DNA of 64,000 nucleotides, taken from Henckelia pumila. Its lineage: Eukaryota > Streptophyta > Magnoliopsida > Lamiales > Gesneriaceae. Shown in pieces: positions 47,915-59,694 of the stretch (its first letter is position 1; every line of letters starts with the position of its first letter). Position numbers and translations under genes: made by a program. A model generated the notes under the pieces. That model searched no databases. It was given only the letters and a program-made list of their open reading frames with translations, and had not been told where the DNA came from. The stretch is from positions 1-64,000 of the forward strand of contig NW_027331842.1 of assembly GCF_033568475.1 (NCBI RefSeq). The letters run 5' to 3'.

Positions 47915-48544
47915 TCTTGTAATCATAAAAAAGAGTAATCACGTTTGACTGAAAACTTATGATCAGTAAAGTGCACATTAATTTTTTTTAATAGAAGGAG
48001 CCCCAAAAAAACCTATGAAAATTGTTGAATTTAAACTTAAAAGTTTTTTATATAAAATTTTGAAAGTGATAATTTGCAAATAATTAACATGTGTTGCAGG
48101 AAAGTCACATGTGTATATATTTTTATAGAGTTTGAAAAAACAAATGTGCATACTATTAGATACTATTTGGTACATTGAATGAAAATGAGATGATCCACAA
48201 AATTTTATTATCCCATGTTTCTTTTATTTTTTTGTTAATCTAATGTCATCTCATGACCCGATATGACATTACATGTGGGCTTGATGAAAAATTTCTTCCA
48301 ACCCATGGTATTAGTGGAGGATGAGTAGAAATTAGAAAAGACAATATCCATATATCCACATATCTCTCAAGATATCACTCCCTAAATCTGAAGTTGTATC
48401 AATTATATTTTATTGAATAATATATTTTAAAAAAACTATTTTTTATATATTTATTTTAATAAGATCAGTATCAACTTAAAAGAAATATGAAGTCTCTGTA
48501 TATGGATTGAAAAAATTAGAGTGATGCACTTATGTTACTCTTAG
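46951..48544 (+). other. CCD4: Intron of CCD4 copy 2 (1594 bp)
   Basis: GT at 46951, AG at 48543-48544. Shares blocks with the copy 1 intron (for example around 13180-13740 versus 47170-47700) but lacks its MITEs. A (TA)n microsatellite lies at 47873-47911. Confidence 0.8.
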
Positions 48545-48911
48545 GTACATATACTCAGCAATGCTAGATACTCCAGAGTTGTCTGTAAGGTTGGTGAAAT
48601 TAGATGCATCGATCATAGATTGTGACGATTATATCTTGGCTAGTCAGTTATATGGATCGGCTTGTATCAGAGGCGAACCGATATTCGTGCCAAAGGATCC
48701 TAATAATCTTGATGCGGAGGAAGACGATGGTTACTTAATTACTTATGTTCATAATGAGAATACAAATGAGTCGATATTTTTTGTGATGGATGCCAAGTCC
48801 CCATCTTTTGAAACTATTGCTGCCGTTAAGCTTCCACTGAGGGTGCCTTCAGGATTCCATGAAATATTTGTGCCTGACAATATACTCAATAAATTAAATA
48901 TTATCACCTAG
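48545..48911 (+). pseudogene. CCD4: CCD4 copy 2, exon 2
   Basis: Open through to TAG at 48909-48911. Reads YIYSAMLDTPELSVRLVKLD ... GEPIFVPKDPNNLDAEEDDG ... VPSGFHEIFVP, keeping the fourth iron ligand. Replacements at normally fixed sites (YGPGCIGG is YGSACIRG) indicate relaxed constraint. The exon is intact but the gene as a whole is dead. Confidence 0.88.
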
Positions 48912-50150
48912 CTAGCTAGCTAATGTTGATTAATGTTACGAAACGTTGTGATTTTTGTTGATTATGATATGATTAGCACTGTCTAATTATAGGTATCTCA
49001 TATGATATATGTTACATTTGGACAGAAGGAGTGAAGGACAGTGCATTTGATTTCAAATATGAATATACAATCCTCTCAAAAAAAATATATGAATATACAA
49101 ACTATATCTATTTTACTCAATTAAAATGAAATATTTTATTTCTGTCTTCCATGAAATCCATTTATTTCAAACTCTTTAGTTCCAAAATCCTCTACCCCAC
49201 GAATCTAATCTCACCATCCAAACACAACTTTAACTTATTTTTGTCTTCGAAATGATTTATATATGTTACGAGTAGGCGCCATGAATTTATGAAATAAATC
49301 ATTTTTGGTTTGTACGAATCTAATTAATCTCACTATCCAGATTCCAAACACAACTTTAACTTATTTTTTATTCGAAATGATTTATATATATGCGATATTT
49401 AATCTTTGTATATGTATCTATCATACTTTCGTCCAAAACTCAATTTTCACTAATTTCAACTAGGTGGACTATAAATTAATTAATCTGTAATGCAGTAGTA
49501 GATCGATGCTACAAACACATGCATTGGACCAAATTAAATACGTGAGTTCGCTAAGATTTTGATTTTTGTGTAAGATTATGAAATATTCCATGCATCGTGG
49601 TTATACTTTTTTTTTAAAAAAATTTATAAAATTATTTCAAATAAATTCACGAAAAGATCTTTTCGCTTAAAGATAATTTTATAATTTCAAGATAACATTA
49701 CTCTATTCTTTACTTTGTAGGAGAATCGAACTCTTGATATTTGGTCAAGTGCTCACTTACTCCACCAACTAAGACACTCATTTTTCCTTGGGCGAGTTGC
49801 ACCTATTTTTGCATGTAACTCTTCTAAAGAAAATCCCAATCTTATTTGTGTTTCGAATTATGTGGATTTGAGTCAAAAAATTCTTACTCACATAAAATGC
49901 TATTTTCGATATTGAAAATATTATTTTTCACGGTCGTTTTCAGTTTGATTTTACTCAAGGATTTTAGTATAACTTTTAGTTGTTTTCAGTTTGATTTTAC
50001 TCAAGGATTTTAGTATAACTTTTATAAGTTTGAACAAGGGGGCGAATATATATCCATCCAAAAGGCAGCCAATTAAATAAGACCGAAATAATCGACACTA
50101 CTCTGTCTACTCTTTTAATTTTTTTAATTTCTACTATCATCAACTAGTAA
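48912..50150 (+). repeat. 3' flank of CCD4 copy 2, duplicate of 16508-17640
   Basis: Collinear with the copy 1 flank. Has a local direct duplication near 49935-50025 (TTTTCAGTTTGATTTTACTCAAGG twice, broken by few bases). No gene. Confidence 0.75.
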
Positions 50151-50552
50151 ATTTCTACCAACCTCGACTAGTGGGAATTGAAGAGTCCCACCCTTTGCCG
50201 TCGCCCAAGGAATCCAAAACCTAGGATTATGTAAGCTCTAGGAAAATATGGGAAAAGAAGGAAGGAGAAAGAAACAGAAAAGAAATGATGATTTTTTTTG
50301 TTTGGAAGTTGGTTATAAAAAAGGAAAGAATAATTTAAATTTATTTGGAAATTTTTTTTTGAGTGTATTTCTTTTTCATTTCCTCTCATTTTTTGGAGAA
50401 AAATATCTTGAATTTGAAGCTTTGATTTTTCCACTCATTTATTTTCTTTTCCCTCCCTTTAAAAACTCACTAACAACACTTTTAAAACATTTCCGGGAGC
50501 TTTAACATCAGTTTAGTTCATATTCGTGTTGAACAGGACTCCTCCACGCCAT
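50151..50552. other. Unassigned DNA between CCD4 units 2 and 3
   Basis: Short overlapping ORFs on both strands (50168-50505) are low complexity (Lys/Phe-rich) and look like chance. Nothing recognised. Confidence 0.5.
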
Positions 50553-50930
50553 GTACGAGAGAAAATCTTATGCTACGAATTGGTAGAATATTTTATTTTA
50601 CAAAAATAATTTTTTGACACGTGTTTTTTTTCTCAACTTCATCAACATTCAATTTCTCTCTCCACCAAATCTAAGTGACAAAAAATAATTGGAGTAACTC
50701 TCAAGGGGTGTCCAAGTTCATCGAGCAGGTGAGTGATTTGCCATTGGTTGGAGTTCGATTCCCCTTTGTCAACACCTTCTTGAACCAGTTGTCTACAAGA
50801 TTTGCTTAGTACTATTTATTTGACTAGACTAATTTGTAAGTTATTGCGTTAGTCTGAAATTTTATCCAGTGCGTACCGAAAGATATCGATCAAAAATTTT
50901 CATGTTATTAAAGAAATGGTGCAACATGTA
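50553..50930 (+). repeat. Upstream part of CCD4 unit 3 with SINE copy 2 (50703-50905)
   Basis: Matches 10101-10460 almost base for base. The SINE keeps its A-box-like GTCCAAGTTCATCGAGCAGG and B-box-like GGTTGGAGTTCGATTC. The similarity breaks near 50930 and resumes at 57850, so about 6.9 kb was inserted in this unit. Confidence 0.75.
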
Positions 50931-51857
50931 ATGTTAGCACAACCTTAAATGTTTGGTTATTGGATCCAGAACAGGGCTCCAAGTCCTCGAATTACTCGTT
51001 GTCAATCTTTAGCTCTCCAGATTCCAAGCTTAAGCATTAATCATGACTTTCGTTTTGGGTTCGCTTACTCCACACATATTGATAAGTATTCATTTTTAAA
51101 TGTTTATTATTGAAGCAATGCATGTACAAATAGGATTTAACTTACCATTTTGCAAATCTTGTAATCAAGATCAAATTTTGGGAGGAACTTTGGACATCCA
51201 TGTGGATTTTCTTCAAGATTTTCATCCCACGAAGTCGGAGCAGTAGCGGGATTAACCCCATATGAAATTTGCCGAAATGGTGAAATCAAAGCGTCAAAGC
51301 CTAACAAGAATCTCAAGCCAGCTGTTCTTTTTGGTTTTTTTTTTAATTATTATTATTTAAAGTAAATTTTTTATTTTATTTAATTTTTTTTTCGAATGAA
51401 ACTGTTCAAAGACTTACGCAATCAAAGAAAGAGGTCGTTTATATATGCTGACAAGATGGTACTAACTTGTCTGTCATCATCAACGAACCCGATTATTCTT
51501 ATCAATATTTTAAAAAGCTTGATTAAGCATCGCTTAATCTCATTTAAGCTTGAATCTTTTCTAAAACGCTTCGCTTCGGCCAAAAGCGATAAAAAAAACG
51601 ATCAAACATAGGTTGATCATGTCAAGTGTCATTAAATACGCATAAATGTGATTTTTCTAAAAACCAAAATTGATTAATAAAACAAAAATATATTATAAAT
51701 TAGCGTTTTTACTAGTGAATGATTGTTAGCAATGTTAGAAATATATAATATTGTATGGCCAAGTGTAGCGATAATGTGAATGCAAAACATATTGAGGGAT
51801 TTTCCAGCTAATGTTTTAAATTAGATCAATTAATTTAGTTTATGTTCGATGACATAA
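50931..51857. other. Inserted DNA left of element C, no gene
   Basis: No recognised coding sequence; the frame at 51396-51611 is unsupported. The block near 51500-51600 (AAGCTTGATTAAGC, ACGCTTCGCTTCGG) is like those near 57610-57710 and 35235-35330, so element C probably landed in an older MITE-type repeat. Confidence 0.45.
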
Positions 51858-51862
51858 GATAT

Positions 51863-52668
51863 TGTTGAAGTATGCTTCTATCAGATTGAATGGGTATAGA
51901 GAAGAGATCGGATCGAATAGTACAGATCAGATGAGCTCGGTGATCAGATGAGTTCATGGCCAGATCAATTACTGGGGTCAGATCGAAGTGATGGTCAGAC
52001 GAGTCTTCGGATGAGTTCATGCAGATAGATTGCTCGAGTATTGTGACTTGGTTAAGAAGTCAGATGAAGTGTCCGAAAAAGCTATACGCTTGCAGGCAGA
52101 TCGAAATACGAGGGCAGATCAGATTGATGAATGAAGGCTTATCGGGCTGGACCAGGTTGACTTTATATTTGGGTCGTAAGTTACTGTTGACCTAAAGCTC
52201 AAGATGAAAGTCGGTGTAATTTTCTATATAAGCAGATGGAAGCTGACCGTAACGAGAAGAACATAAAATCTAAATTCTTCAGAATATATTGAGAGAGAAG
52301 AAGAAGAAGAGATTTCGGAGGAGAAAACTAAGCGTAGATTGTGACGGGAAGATTCAAGTATCAATAGCTTGAATCGTGTCTGTATCTAGCTTGATAGTTT
52401 GTCTGAGTCCATCTTTGTAATAAGCTCTGTTCTTGAGCTTGGGTTGTTTCTGTTGGTGATTAATAAAAGTGTTGTGTTGCTCTCCCGTGGACGTAGGCAA
52501 ATCTTTGCCGAACCACATAAATACTTGCGTTGTTTATTGCTTTCGCGTGAGTGTGTGAGTTTGATCTGTGTGCATTGGTTTTATCTGTTCTGGGATTGTG
52601 TTGTTATTCTTGTGTATTCGTTTGCCTGGTGAATTCTCGATAACCAAATTTCGGATTGATTCCTAACA
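51863..52668 (+). repeat. 5' LTR of element C
   Basis: 806 bp. TCTATATAAGCAGATGG near 52224 is a TATA-type promoter, also in the 3' LTR near 57080. Confidence 0.93.
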
Positions 52669-52670
52669 AG

Positions 52671-52684
52671 TGGCGCCGTCTGTG
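52671..52684 (+). other. Primer binding site of element C
   Basis: TGGCGCCGTCTGTG two bases after the LTR; a TGGCGCC primer site differs from the TGGTATCAGAGC site of element B. Confidence 0.75.
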
Positions 52685-52711
52685 AAAAACTAAGCAAAGA
52701 TGGTGTGATCA

Positions 52712-53965
52712 ATGAAGTTTGATATCGAGAAGTTCACGGGCAAGAACGATTTCTCGCTCTTGAGGATTAAGATGCGTGCAATCCTGATACAACAAGGATT
52801 GGTGGAGGCTCTTAAGAATAAGGAGGATATGTCCGATGAGATAAAGAACAAGGATGAATTGCTCGAGAAAGCACACAGTGCAATTATTCTCTGTCTGGGA
52901 GATAGACCTCTTCGGGAGGTGGCCAGAAAAGAATCTGCAGCGGCGGTGTGGCTTAAACTCGAAAATTTATACATGACGAAATCCCTGGCTAATCGTCTGT
53001 ACATGAAACAAAGATTGTATTCCTTTGTAATCAAGGATGAGAAGAACCTTGAAGACCAGATCGAAGAATTCACCAAGATATTGGATGACTTGGAGACTAT
53101 TGAAGTAAAGCTTGAGGATGAAGATCGGGCTTTGATACTTTTGACTGCTCTTCCAAAAGCATATGAAAATTTCAGAGATTCTTTGCTATATGGAAGAGAA
53201 CAGACAATAACCTTGGAGGAAGTTATGTCTGCTATTCAATCCAAGGAACTTCAGAGAAAATCAAACACAAACACTGAATCACATGGAGAAGGTCTTACGG
53301 CGAGGGGTAGAAGTGATAAGAGGACATCCAGTGGGAAATACAGGCCAAAGTCCAGATCGAAGAGTCAAGGAAGATACCAGAACAGAAACTTGGGTAATAT
53401 GAAGTGCTATGCCTGTCAGAAGGTTGGACATCTGCGAAGAGATTGCCCGGAAAGGAAAGGAAAGCAACATGAAAAATCCAAGGATGATGGTACTCTGGCC
53501 GTAGCTACAGATGGATATGACTCAGCAGAAGTATTGGTGGTTTCTAAAGGTGATCAGAACCACGAATGGATATTGGATTCAGGATACTCCTTTCACATGT
53601 GTCCTATAAGATCTTGGTTTGAAAAATTGGAGGAATCGGATCAGGGCATGGTACTGTTGGGGAATAATCAATCATGCAGAATAAAGGGCTCTAGAAATAT
53701 CAGAATAAGGATGCATGATGGGATCGACAGAGTACTCACCAAGGTGAGGTATGTGCCCGAGTTGAAGAGAAACTTGATATTATTGGGAACACTTGATGCT
53801 CAGGGATATTCATTCAAATCAGAAGCAGTCAGTATCTCAGTGTCTAAAGGATCTCTGGTAGTTATGAAGGCTGTCAAGAGAAACCTCATGTATGTACTAC
53901 AAGGTGAAACGATTATTGGAAGTACAACAAGTATTCAGGAACAGCAAGACAAAACCAAGCTATGA
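52712..53965 (+). pseudogene. gag and protease of element C
   Basis: 417 codons from ATG 52712. UBN2-type gag (MKFDIEKFTGKNDFSLLRIKM at the N-terminus, LLTALPKAYENFRDSL near 145), a basic linker, an intact CCHC knuckle CYACQKVGHLRRDC from 53405, and a protease region with DSGYSFHM near 53578, where the usual Ala/Ser after DSG is Tyr. TGA at 53963 stops the frame where Trp of the LWHLRLGH integrase-entry motif is expected; the reading continues in frame after it. Confidence 0.88.
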
Positions 53966-55522
53966 CATCTGAGGCTTGGACATGTAAGTGAGAATGGATT
54001 ACATGAGCTGTCTAAACAGGGTCTGTTAGGTGGAGATAAGATCGAATCACTTGAGCTGTGTGATAGTTGTGCTCTTGGGAAATCAAAAAGAGTATCGTTT
54101 GGTCAAGGAAGTCACACAACTGAGCAACCATTGGCCTACATTCATTCAGATCTATGGGGTCCTTCTCGGACAGAAACTCATGGTGGAGGCAGATAATTCA
54201 TGTCTTTGATAGATGATTACTCAAGGAGAGTATGGATATTCATTTTAAAGACTAAGGATGAAGCATATGACAAGTTTAGAGAATGGCTGCTGGTAGTTGA
54301 GAACAAGAGTGATCGAAGAGTTAAACACCTGAGAACAGATAATGGGCTGGAATACTTATCAGATAAGTTTGTCAAGCTATGCAAGGAGAAAGGCATTACC
54401 AGACATAGAACAGTGGCAGGAACGCCACAACAAAATGGCCTGGCAGAGAGAATGAACAGAACTCTTCTGGAAAGGGTCAGATGTATGTTGATCAATGCTT
54501 CTCTTCCTAAGTCCTTCTGGGGAGAAGCATTATCTGCTGCGTGCTATTTGGTCAATAGGTGTCCATCCAGTGCGATTGGTTTCAAGACACCAATGGAAAA
54601 GTGGAGTGGAACACCTGCAGACTACTCAAACTTGAGGGTATTCGGATGTCTTGCATATACTCATTTGAAACAGGACAAGTTGGAAGCAAGGGCAGTCAGA
54701 TGTATATTCATTGGATATCCGGATGGTGTGAAGGGTTATAAGGTTTGGAACCTAGAATCAAGAGGTCCAAAGTGCTTCAACACCAGGGATGTGAAGTTTG
54801 ATGAATCCAAACTTGGGTATAAAATGAATACAGATGGAAAGGACAAACAGATCAGTGTGAATGATAAACTACCAATTGAGGTGGAGTCTTCTGTGCTAGA
54901 TAAAGGGTCAGAAGAGATGCAAGATGAGATTGTGACAGCAAGAGATCAAACAGAGGATTTGAGCACTTACAATCTTGCAAGGGACAGAACCAGAAGGGAG
55001 ATCAGAGCTCCTAAGAGGTTTGGTGAAGCTGATCTGGCTTGGTATGCACTTACAGTAGCTGAGGAGGTGGAGCATTCAGAGCCAAATACTTATGATGAAG
55101 CTATGGCGAGTAAACAGAAAAACAAGTGGATTGAAGCTATGAATGAAGAGATGAACTCACTTGAGAAGAATCAAACCTGGAAGTTAGTAGACAGACCGAA
55201 GCATCAGAAGACATTGGGATGCAAGTGGATCTATAAACAGAAGGAAGGAAATCCTGGTACAAATCAGATCAAGTATAAAGCAAGATTGGTTGCAAAGGGT
55301 TTTGGTCAAGTAGAAGGGATAGATTTTAATGAGGTCTATTCTCCAGTGGTCAAACATTGTTCCATCCAGATTATGTTAGCACTGGTGAACCAGCTCAACT
55401 TGGAGCTTAAGCAGATGGATGTGAAAACTGCGTTTCTATACGGTGACCTAGAAGAAACCATTTACATGGAACAACCAAAGGGCTTCATACATCAGAAACC
55501 CAGAACAAAGTCTGCTTATTGA
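53966..55522 (+). pseudogene. integrase and N-terminal RT of element C
   Basis: After the TGA the GAG-pre-integrase region (LRLGHVSENG) and IHSDLWGPSRTE are readable; TAA near 54194 interrupts. From 54200 one frame of 440 codons holds SLIDDYSRRVWIF, LRTDNGLEY, TPQQNGLAERMNRTLLER (integrase core with DDE residues), the linker, and RT up to MDVKTAFLYGDLEETIYMEQPKGF. A frameshift at about 55505-55520 separates it from the rest of RT. Confidence 0.85.
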
Positions 55523-56653
55523 GAAAATCATTGTATGGGCTGAAGCAGAGTTCGAGGCAGTGGAACAAAAGGTTTGATGAGTTCATGACTGGTATTGGTT
55601 CTGTGAGAAGCCAATATAACAGATGTGTCTATCTGAAGAAGGATGAAAGACAGGTTATCTTGTACCTACTGATTTACGTTGATGATATATTAATTGCAAG
55701 TAAAAGTAGGACAGATATATCATTCTTGAAACAACAGCTCAACACAGAGTTTGAGATGAAAGATCTGGGTGAAGCGAAGAGAATTCTGGGCATGGATATA
55801 GTGAGAAACAGAATAAGACAGGAGATTCATCTGAGTCAGAAGAACTACTTGAAGAAGGTTGTTCTGAGGTATAACATGAATCAAGCAAAATCTGTCTTGA
55901 CCCCTCTGGGACAGCATTTGAAGCTATCTGCGAGTCAATCACCTGAAAGTGAGGAAGACAAGATGAATATGGCTGGTATTCCATATGCTAGTGGAGTGGG
56001 GAGTCTCATATATGGAATGGTGTGTAGTAGGCCTGATCTGGCATATGCAATCAGTGTAGTGTCAAGATTTATGGCTAATCCGGGAACATATCATTGGGAA
56101 GCACTTAAGTGGATTCTCCGATATCTCATAAACACAACTGGGTTGGGGTTGAAGTTTGAAAAATAGCAAGATGGGATTGATCCGATAGTTGGATATGTGG
56201 ATTCATATTTTGCTGGGAACTTAGACACGAGAAAGTCGTTGACTGGATATGTGTCCACCTTTTATGGCACAACGATCACCTGGAAGTCAAATCTATAGTC
56301 AGTGGTTGCTCTTTAAGACCACTGAGGCAGAATTCATAGCTGTTACTGAAGCCATAAAAGAAGGATTGTGGTTAAAAGGGATGATAGCGGAGTTGAGTGT
56401 AAAAAAAGATCAAGTTGTAGTACACTGTGACAACCAAAGTGCAATACACTTGACGAAACACCAAGTCTATCATGAACGATCGAAACACATAGATGTGAAG
56501 ATGCATTTCGTGAGAGATGTAATTGAAAAAGGAGATGTGATCCTTGTGAAGATAGCATCAGAAGAAAACCCTGTAGATGCTATGACTAAATCATTGTCGT
56601 ATGCTAAGTTCAAGAAATGTTTGGACTTAGTTAATGCGGTAATTAGAAATTAG
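55519..56653 (+). pseudogene. C-terminal RT and RNase H of element C
   Basis: Opens with LYGLKQSSRQWNKRF, then YVDD at 55675-55686, GVGSLIYGMVCSRPDLAYAI and WILRYL. Stops at TAG 56164; RNase H then begins (GYVDSYFAGNLDTRKSLTGY), with two further stops near 56296 and 56315. It closes with TTEAEFIAV, VHCDNQSAIHLTKH and RSKHIDVKMHFVRD, ending TAG 56651. Defective. Confidence 0.85.
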
Positions 56654-56708
56654 CCAAGAGGTCTAGGATGGAGAGCAGCATTCAACCTGAAAGAATCAAG
56701 GTGGAGAT

Positions 56709-57521
56709 TGTTGAAGTATGCTTCTATCAGATTAAATGGATATAGAGAAGAGATCGGATCGAATAGTACAGATCAGATGAGCTCGGTGATCAGATGAGTT
56801 CATGGCCAGATCAATTACTGGGATCAGATCGAAGTGATGGTCAAATGAGTCTTTGGATGATTTCATGCAGATAGATTGCTCGAGTATTGTGACTTGGTTA
56901 AGAAGTCAGATGAAGTGTCCGAGAAAGATATACGCTTGCAGGCAGATCGATGCAGATCGAAATACGAGGGCAGATCAGACTGATGAATGAAGGCTTATCG
57001 GGCTGGACCAGGTTGACTTTATATTTGGGTCGTAAGTTACTGTTGACCTAAAGCCCAAGATGAAAGTCGGTGTAATTCTCTATATAAGCAGATGGAAGCT
57101 GGCCGCAACGAGAAGAACAGAAAATCTAAATTCTTTAGAATATATTGAGAGAGAAGAAGAAGAGATTTCGGAGGAGAAAACTAAGCGTAGATTGTGACGG
57201 GAAGATTCAAGTATCAATAGCTTGAATCGTGTCTGTATCTATCTTGATAGATTGTCTGAGTCCATCTCTGTAATAAGCTCTGTTCTTGAGCTTGGGTTGT
57301 TTCTGTTGGTGATTAATAAAAGTGTTGTGTTGCTCTCCCGTTGACGTAGGCAAATCTTTGCCGAACCACGTAAATACTTGCGTTGTTTATTGCTTTCACG
57401 TGAGTGTGTGAGTTTGATCTGTGTGCGTTGGTTTTATCTGTTCTGGGATTGTGTTGTTGTTCTTGTGTGTTCGTTTGCCTGGTGAATTCTCGATAACCAA
57501 ATTTCGGATTGATTCCTAACA
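56709..57521 (+). repeat. 3' LTR of element C
   Basis: 813 bp; carries an extra 10-base repeat (GATGCAGATC, near 56950) not in the 5' LTR. Confidence 0.93.
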
Positions 57522-57526
57522 GATAT

Positions 57527-57850
57527 AAAATGAATGATGAAATAAATTGAATTAGTATATCACAAAGAATTAATACATTACACTTGATTTGTTTGAGATG
57601 ACTAAAATTATATTTTAAATTAAAAACGTTTTTTACGCTTAGGCTTGCAGTAATCGCGCTTAAACTCAAAAAGTTTGAAACTTGACTCCTACGCTTCGAC
57701 ACAATTCACGTTTTTTTCTAACATTGATTCTTTACAGAATCAATTAATATGTAAGAGATAAGGTCCGTTGAATTGCCTTTACGTTTTTTTGGGCAGTGCA
57801 TGCCCCCGAAGGGTAGCGCATAGACCCGAGCCAAAGAAAGATGGGGCTGA
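57527..57850. other. Inserted DNA right of element C, no gene
   Basis: Continues the older repeat interrupted by element C (ACGCTTAGGCTTGC, CTACGCTTCG). Then similarity to the copy 1 upstream region resumes at about 57850. Confidence 0.45.
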
Positions 57851-58349
57851 AATGTTGTAAAACGTGAATAGTGTTTTTATCAAGTTCATTACCTATTTAA
57901 TTGTTAAAATCAAGACAAAAATGAGTTGGCTTAAGATTTAGACTTTATTCAACCTACCAAACAAGGCAATAAATTAGGACGAGTCATATATATATTATAT
58001 AGTCACTTCTTTACTTTACTCCGATATTTACATCCACATATATTTTATCTTTGATCTGGGGCCATATGTTTGCTCTTAACTAATTTATCGTTACAAGAAA
58101 ATAAGTTATATACAAGATAAAAACCTAAATACAAATTTTATAGAGAAAATTAATTAAATATGAGTATATCTTTAAAAAAAAACATAAAACCACATTATGT
58201 ACGTTAGGTAATAGTACGTATGAATGAAACAGATATAAAAGTTCTCTAATATATATATATATATTGAAATTAATTAAAAAATTAAATTAAATTTGAATTT
58301 AAAAAACAAAAGGCACAACAAATTAAAAATATATTTGGAATATTAAACA

Positions 58350-59264
58350 AAGAGTAAAATTTAATTTAGTATACGAACTTTTGGTTAAATGTCAAATTGG
58401 TACACGAACTTTTGTTAATGGCTTAATTGGTACATGTCCACCGGATTCTGGTCAATTTTCGATGACATTTATGTAGAATGTCCAATTTGCCCTTTATATT
58501 ACAAAAAATGCATATTTTATTTTTATTTTAATTAGATATATTTGTATATTATATTTTATACGTAAAAATTGATTTGATTAAAATTTTTATTTGTACATAA
58601 TATTTATTATATTAGATTGATTATATATTTCAACGAGAAAGATTAGATAAATTCTGATTTTTGTATACATAATTTTTCGATAATATTTTGAAAAAAATAT
58701 TAAATAAATAGTGATTGTGATAAAATATTCTTTAATATTTTAACTATGTAAAAATTTATTGAATATATATTTTAATAAAAATATTACGTAAGTTTTATTA
58801 AAAATTAATTTAATTTTCAAATCATATTTATAATAAAAATTCATCGAAACACCAATTAAACTTCGCTATACGTGTCATATTTTTTAATCAACAAATAAAA
58901 AATTGAATTGCGTTAGTCCGAGGGTTTACTCAGTGCGCACCAAAAGTTAGCGGTTGCGGGTTTCCACGTCATAAAAATTGAAATTTTATTTAATCACAAC
59001 AATTTTATAAGAGAACATGACAAATAAAAAATTGAAAGTCGTTCTCGGTTTTTATTATGGACAAAAATGATGAAGCTGGTTTTGAAACTAAAATAATATT
59101 AATGTTTTAATTAATTTGTATCATCAAAAGACTATTATACTTTTTTATTCATCATAATTTGGACAAAATCATGTGTGCATGTACCAATTAAGCCATTAAC
59201 AAAAGTTCGTGTACCAATTTGACATTCAACTAATAGTTCATGTACCAAATTAATTTTTACTCTT
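58350..59264. mobile_element. TIR element in the promoter region of CCD4 copy 3
   Basis: About 915 bp present here and absent at the matching site upstream of copy 1 (near 10920). Ends AAGAGTAAAA.TTAATTT and its inverse; TIRs extend ~85 bases (AAATTGGTACACGAACTTTTG, TTGTTAATGGCTTAATTGG). A SINE 3'-end fragment lies at 58907-58972. No ORF of note. TSD not clear because the target is an A run. Confidence 0.75.
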
Positions 59265-59640
59265 AAAAAAATCACTAAAGATAGTTATTATTAGGCTCTT
59301 TCTTTTTATTAATAGTATAGATATTTTCTAATTAAATAATTATATGACACGCAATAATTTATTGTTTCCCGACATGCCACTTTCTCGTATTACGTACCAT
59401 TGCTGTAATGAGAGAAACGTACCCCAAATAATGTGCAAATTCAAATTATTAATAAAAAGAAATAAAGATCATTCCAACGCGCGAAATAATTATATAATCA
59501 ATATTTTACATGAAATTTGAACATATTTCATGCCAAAAACCACGAGTACCAAAAAAAAAAAAACCACAAGTACAAAACGACAGATATGTAATGTGTGGCC
59601 ATCAACCTTCATGGGACCACTTTGCAAAATCTTCAAAATT

Positions 59641-59694
59641 TTGCTATAAATAAGTAACGCAGCCAGCATAAGAAACTATATATAGAACAAAATT
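59641..59694 (+). promoter_or_regulatory. Core promoter and leader of CCD4 copy 3
   Basis: TATAAAT at 59645-59651, 44 bases before ATG, same box as copy 1. The leader has a small insertion relative to copy 1. Confidence 0.55.

Larger units (their letters stand above)
51863..57521 (+). mobile_element. Ty1/copia retrotransposon C, structurally complete
   Basis: 5659 bp with LTRs 51863-52668 (806 bp) and 56709-57521 (813 bp), TGTTGAAGTATGC...CCTAACA. Exact 5-bp duplication GATAT on both sides (51858-51862, 57522-57526). By eye the LTRs differ at roughly 3% of sites plus a 10-base insertion in the 3' LTR, so it is not a fresh insertion. gag is intact up to protease, but pol has stops and a frameshift. 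Purine tract AAGGTGGAGAT precedes the 3' LTR. Confidence 0.93.

Noticed and set aside
57783-57830. Another SINE tail (GGGCAGTGCATGCCC...)
   Set aside because: Similarity to the SINE 3' block is too short to call.
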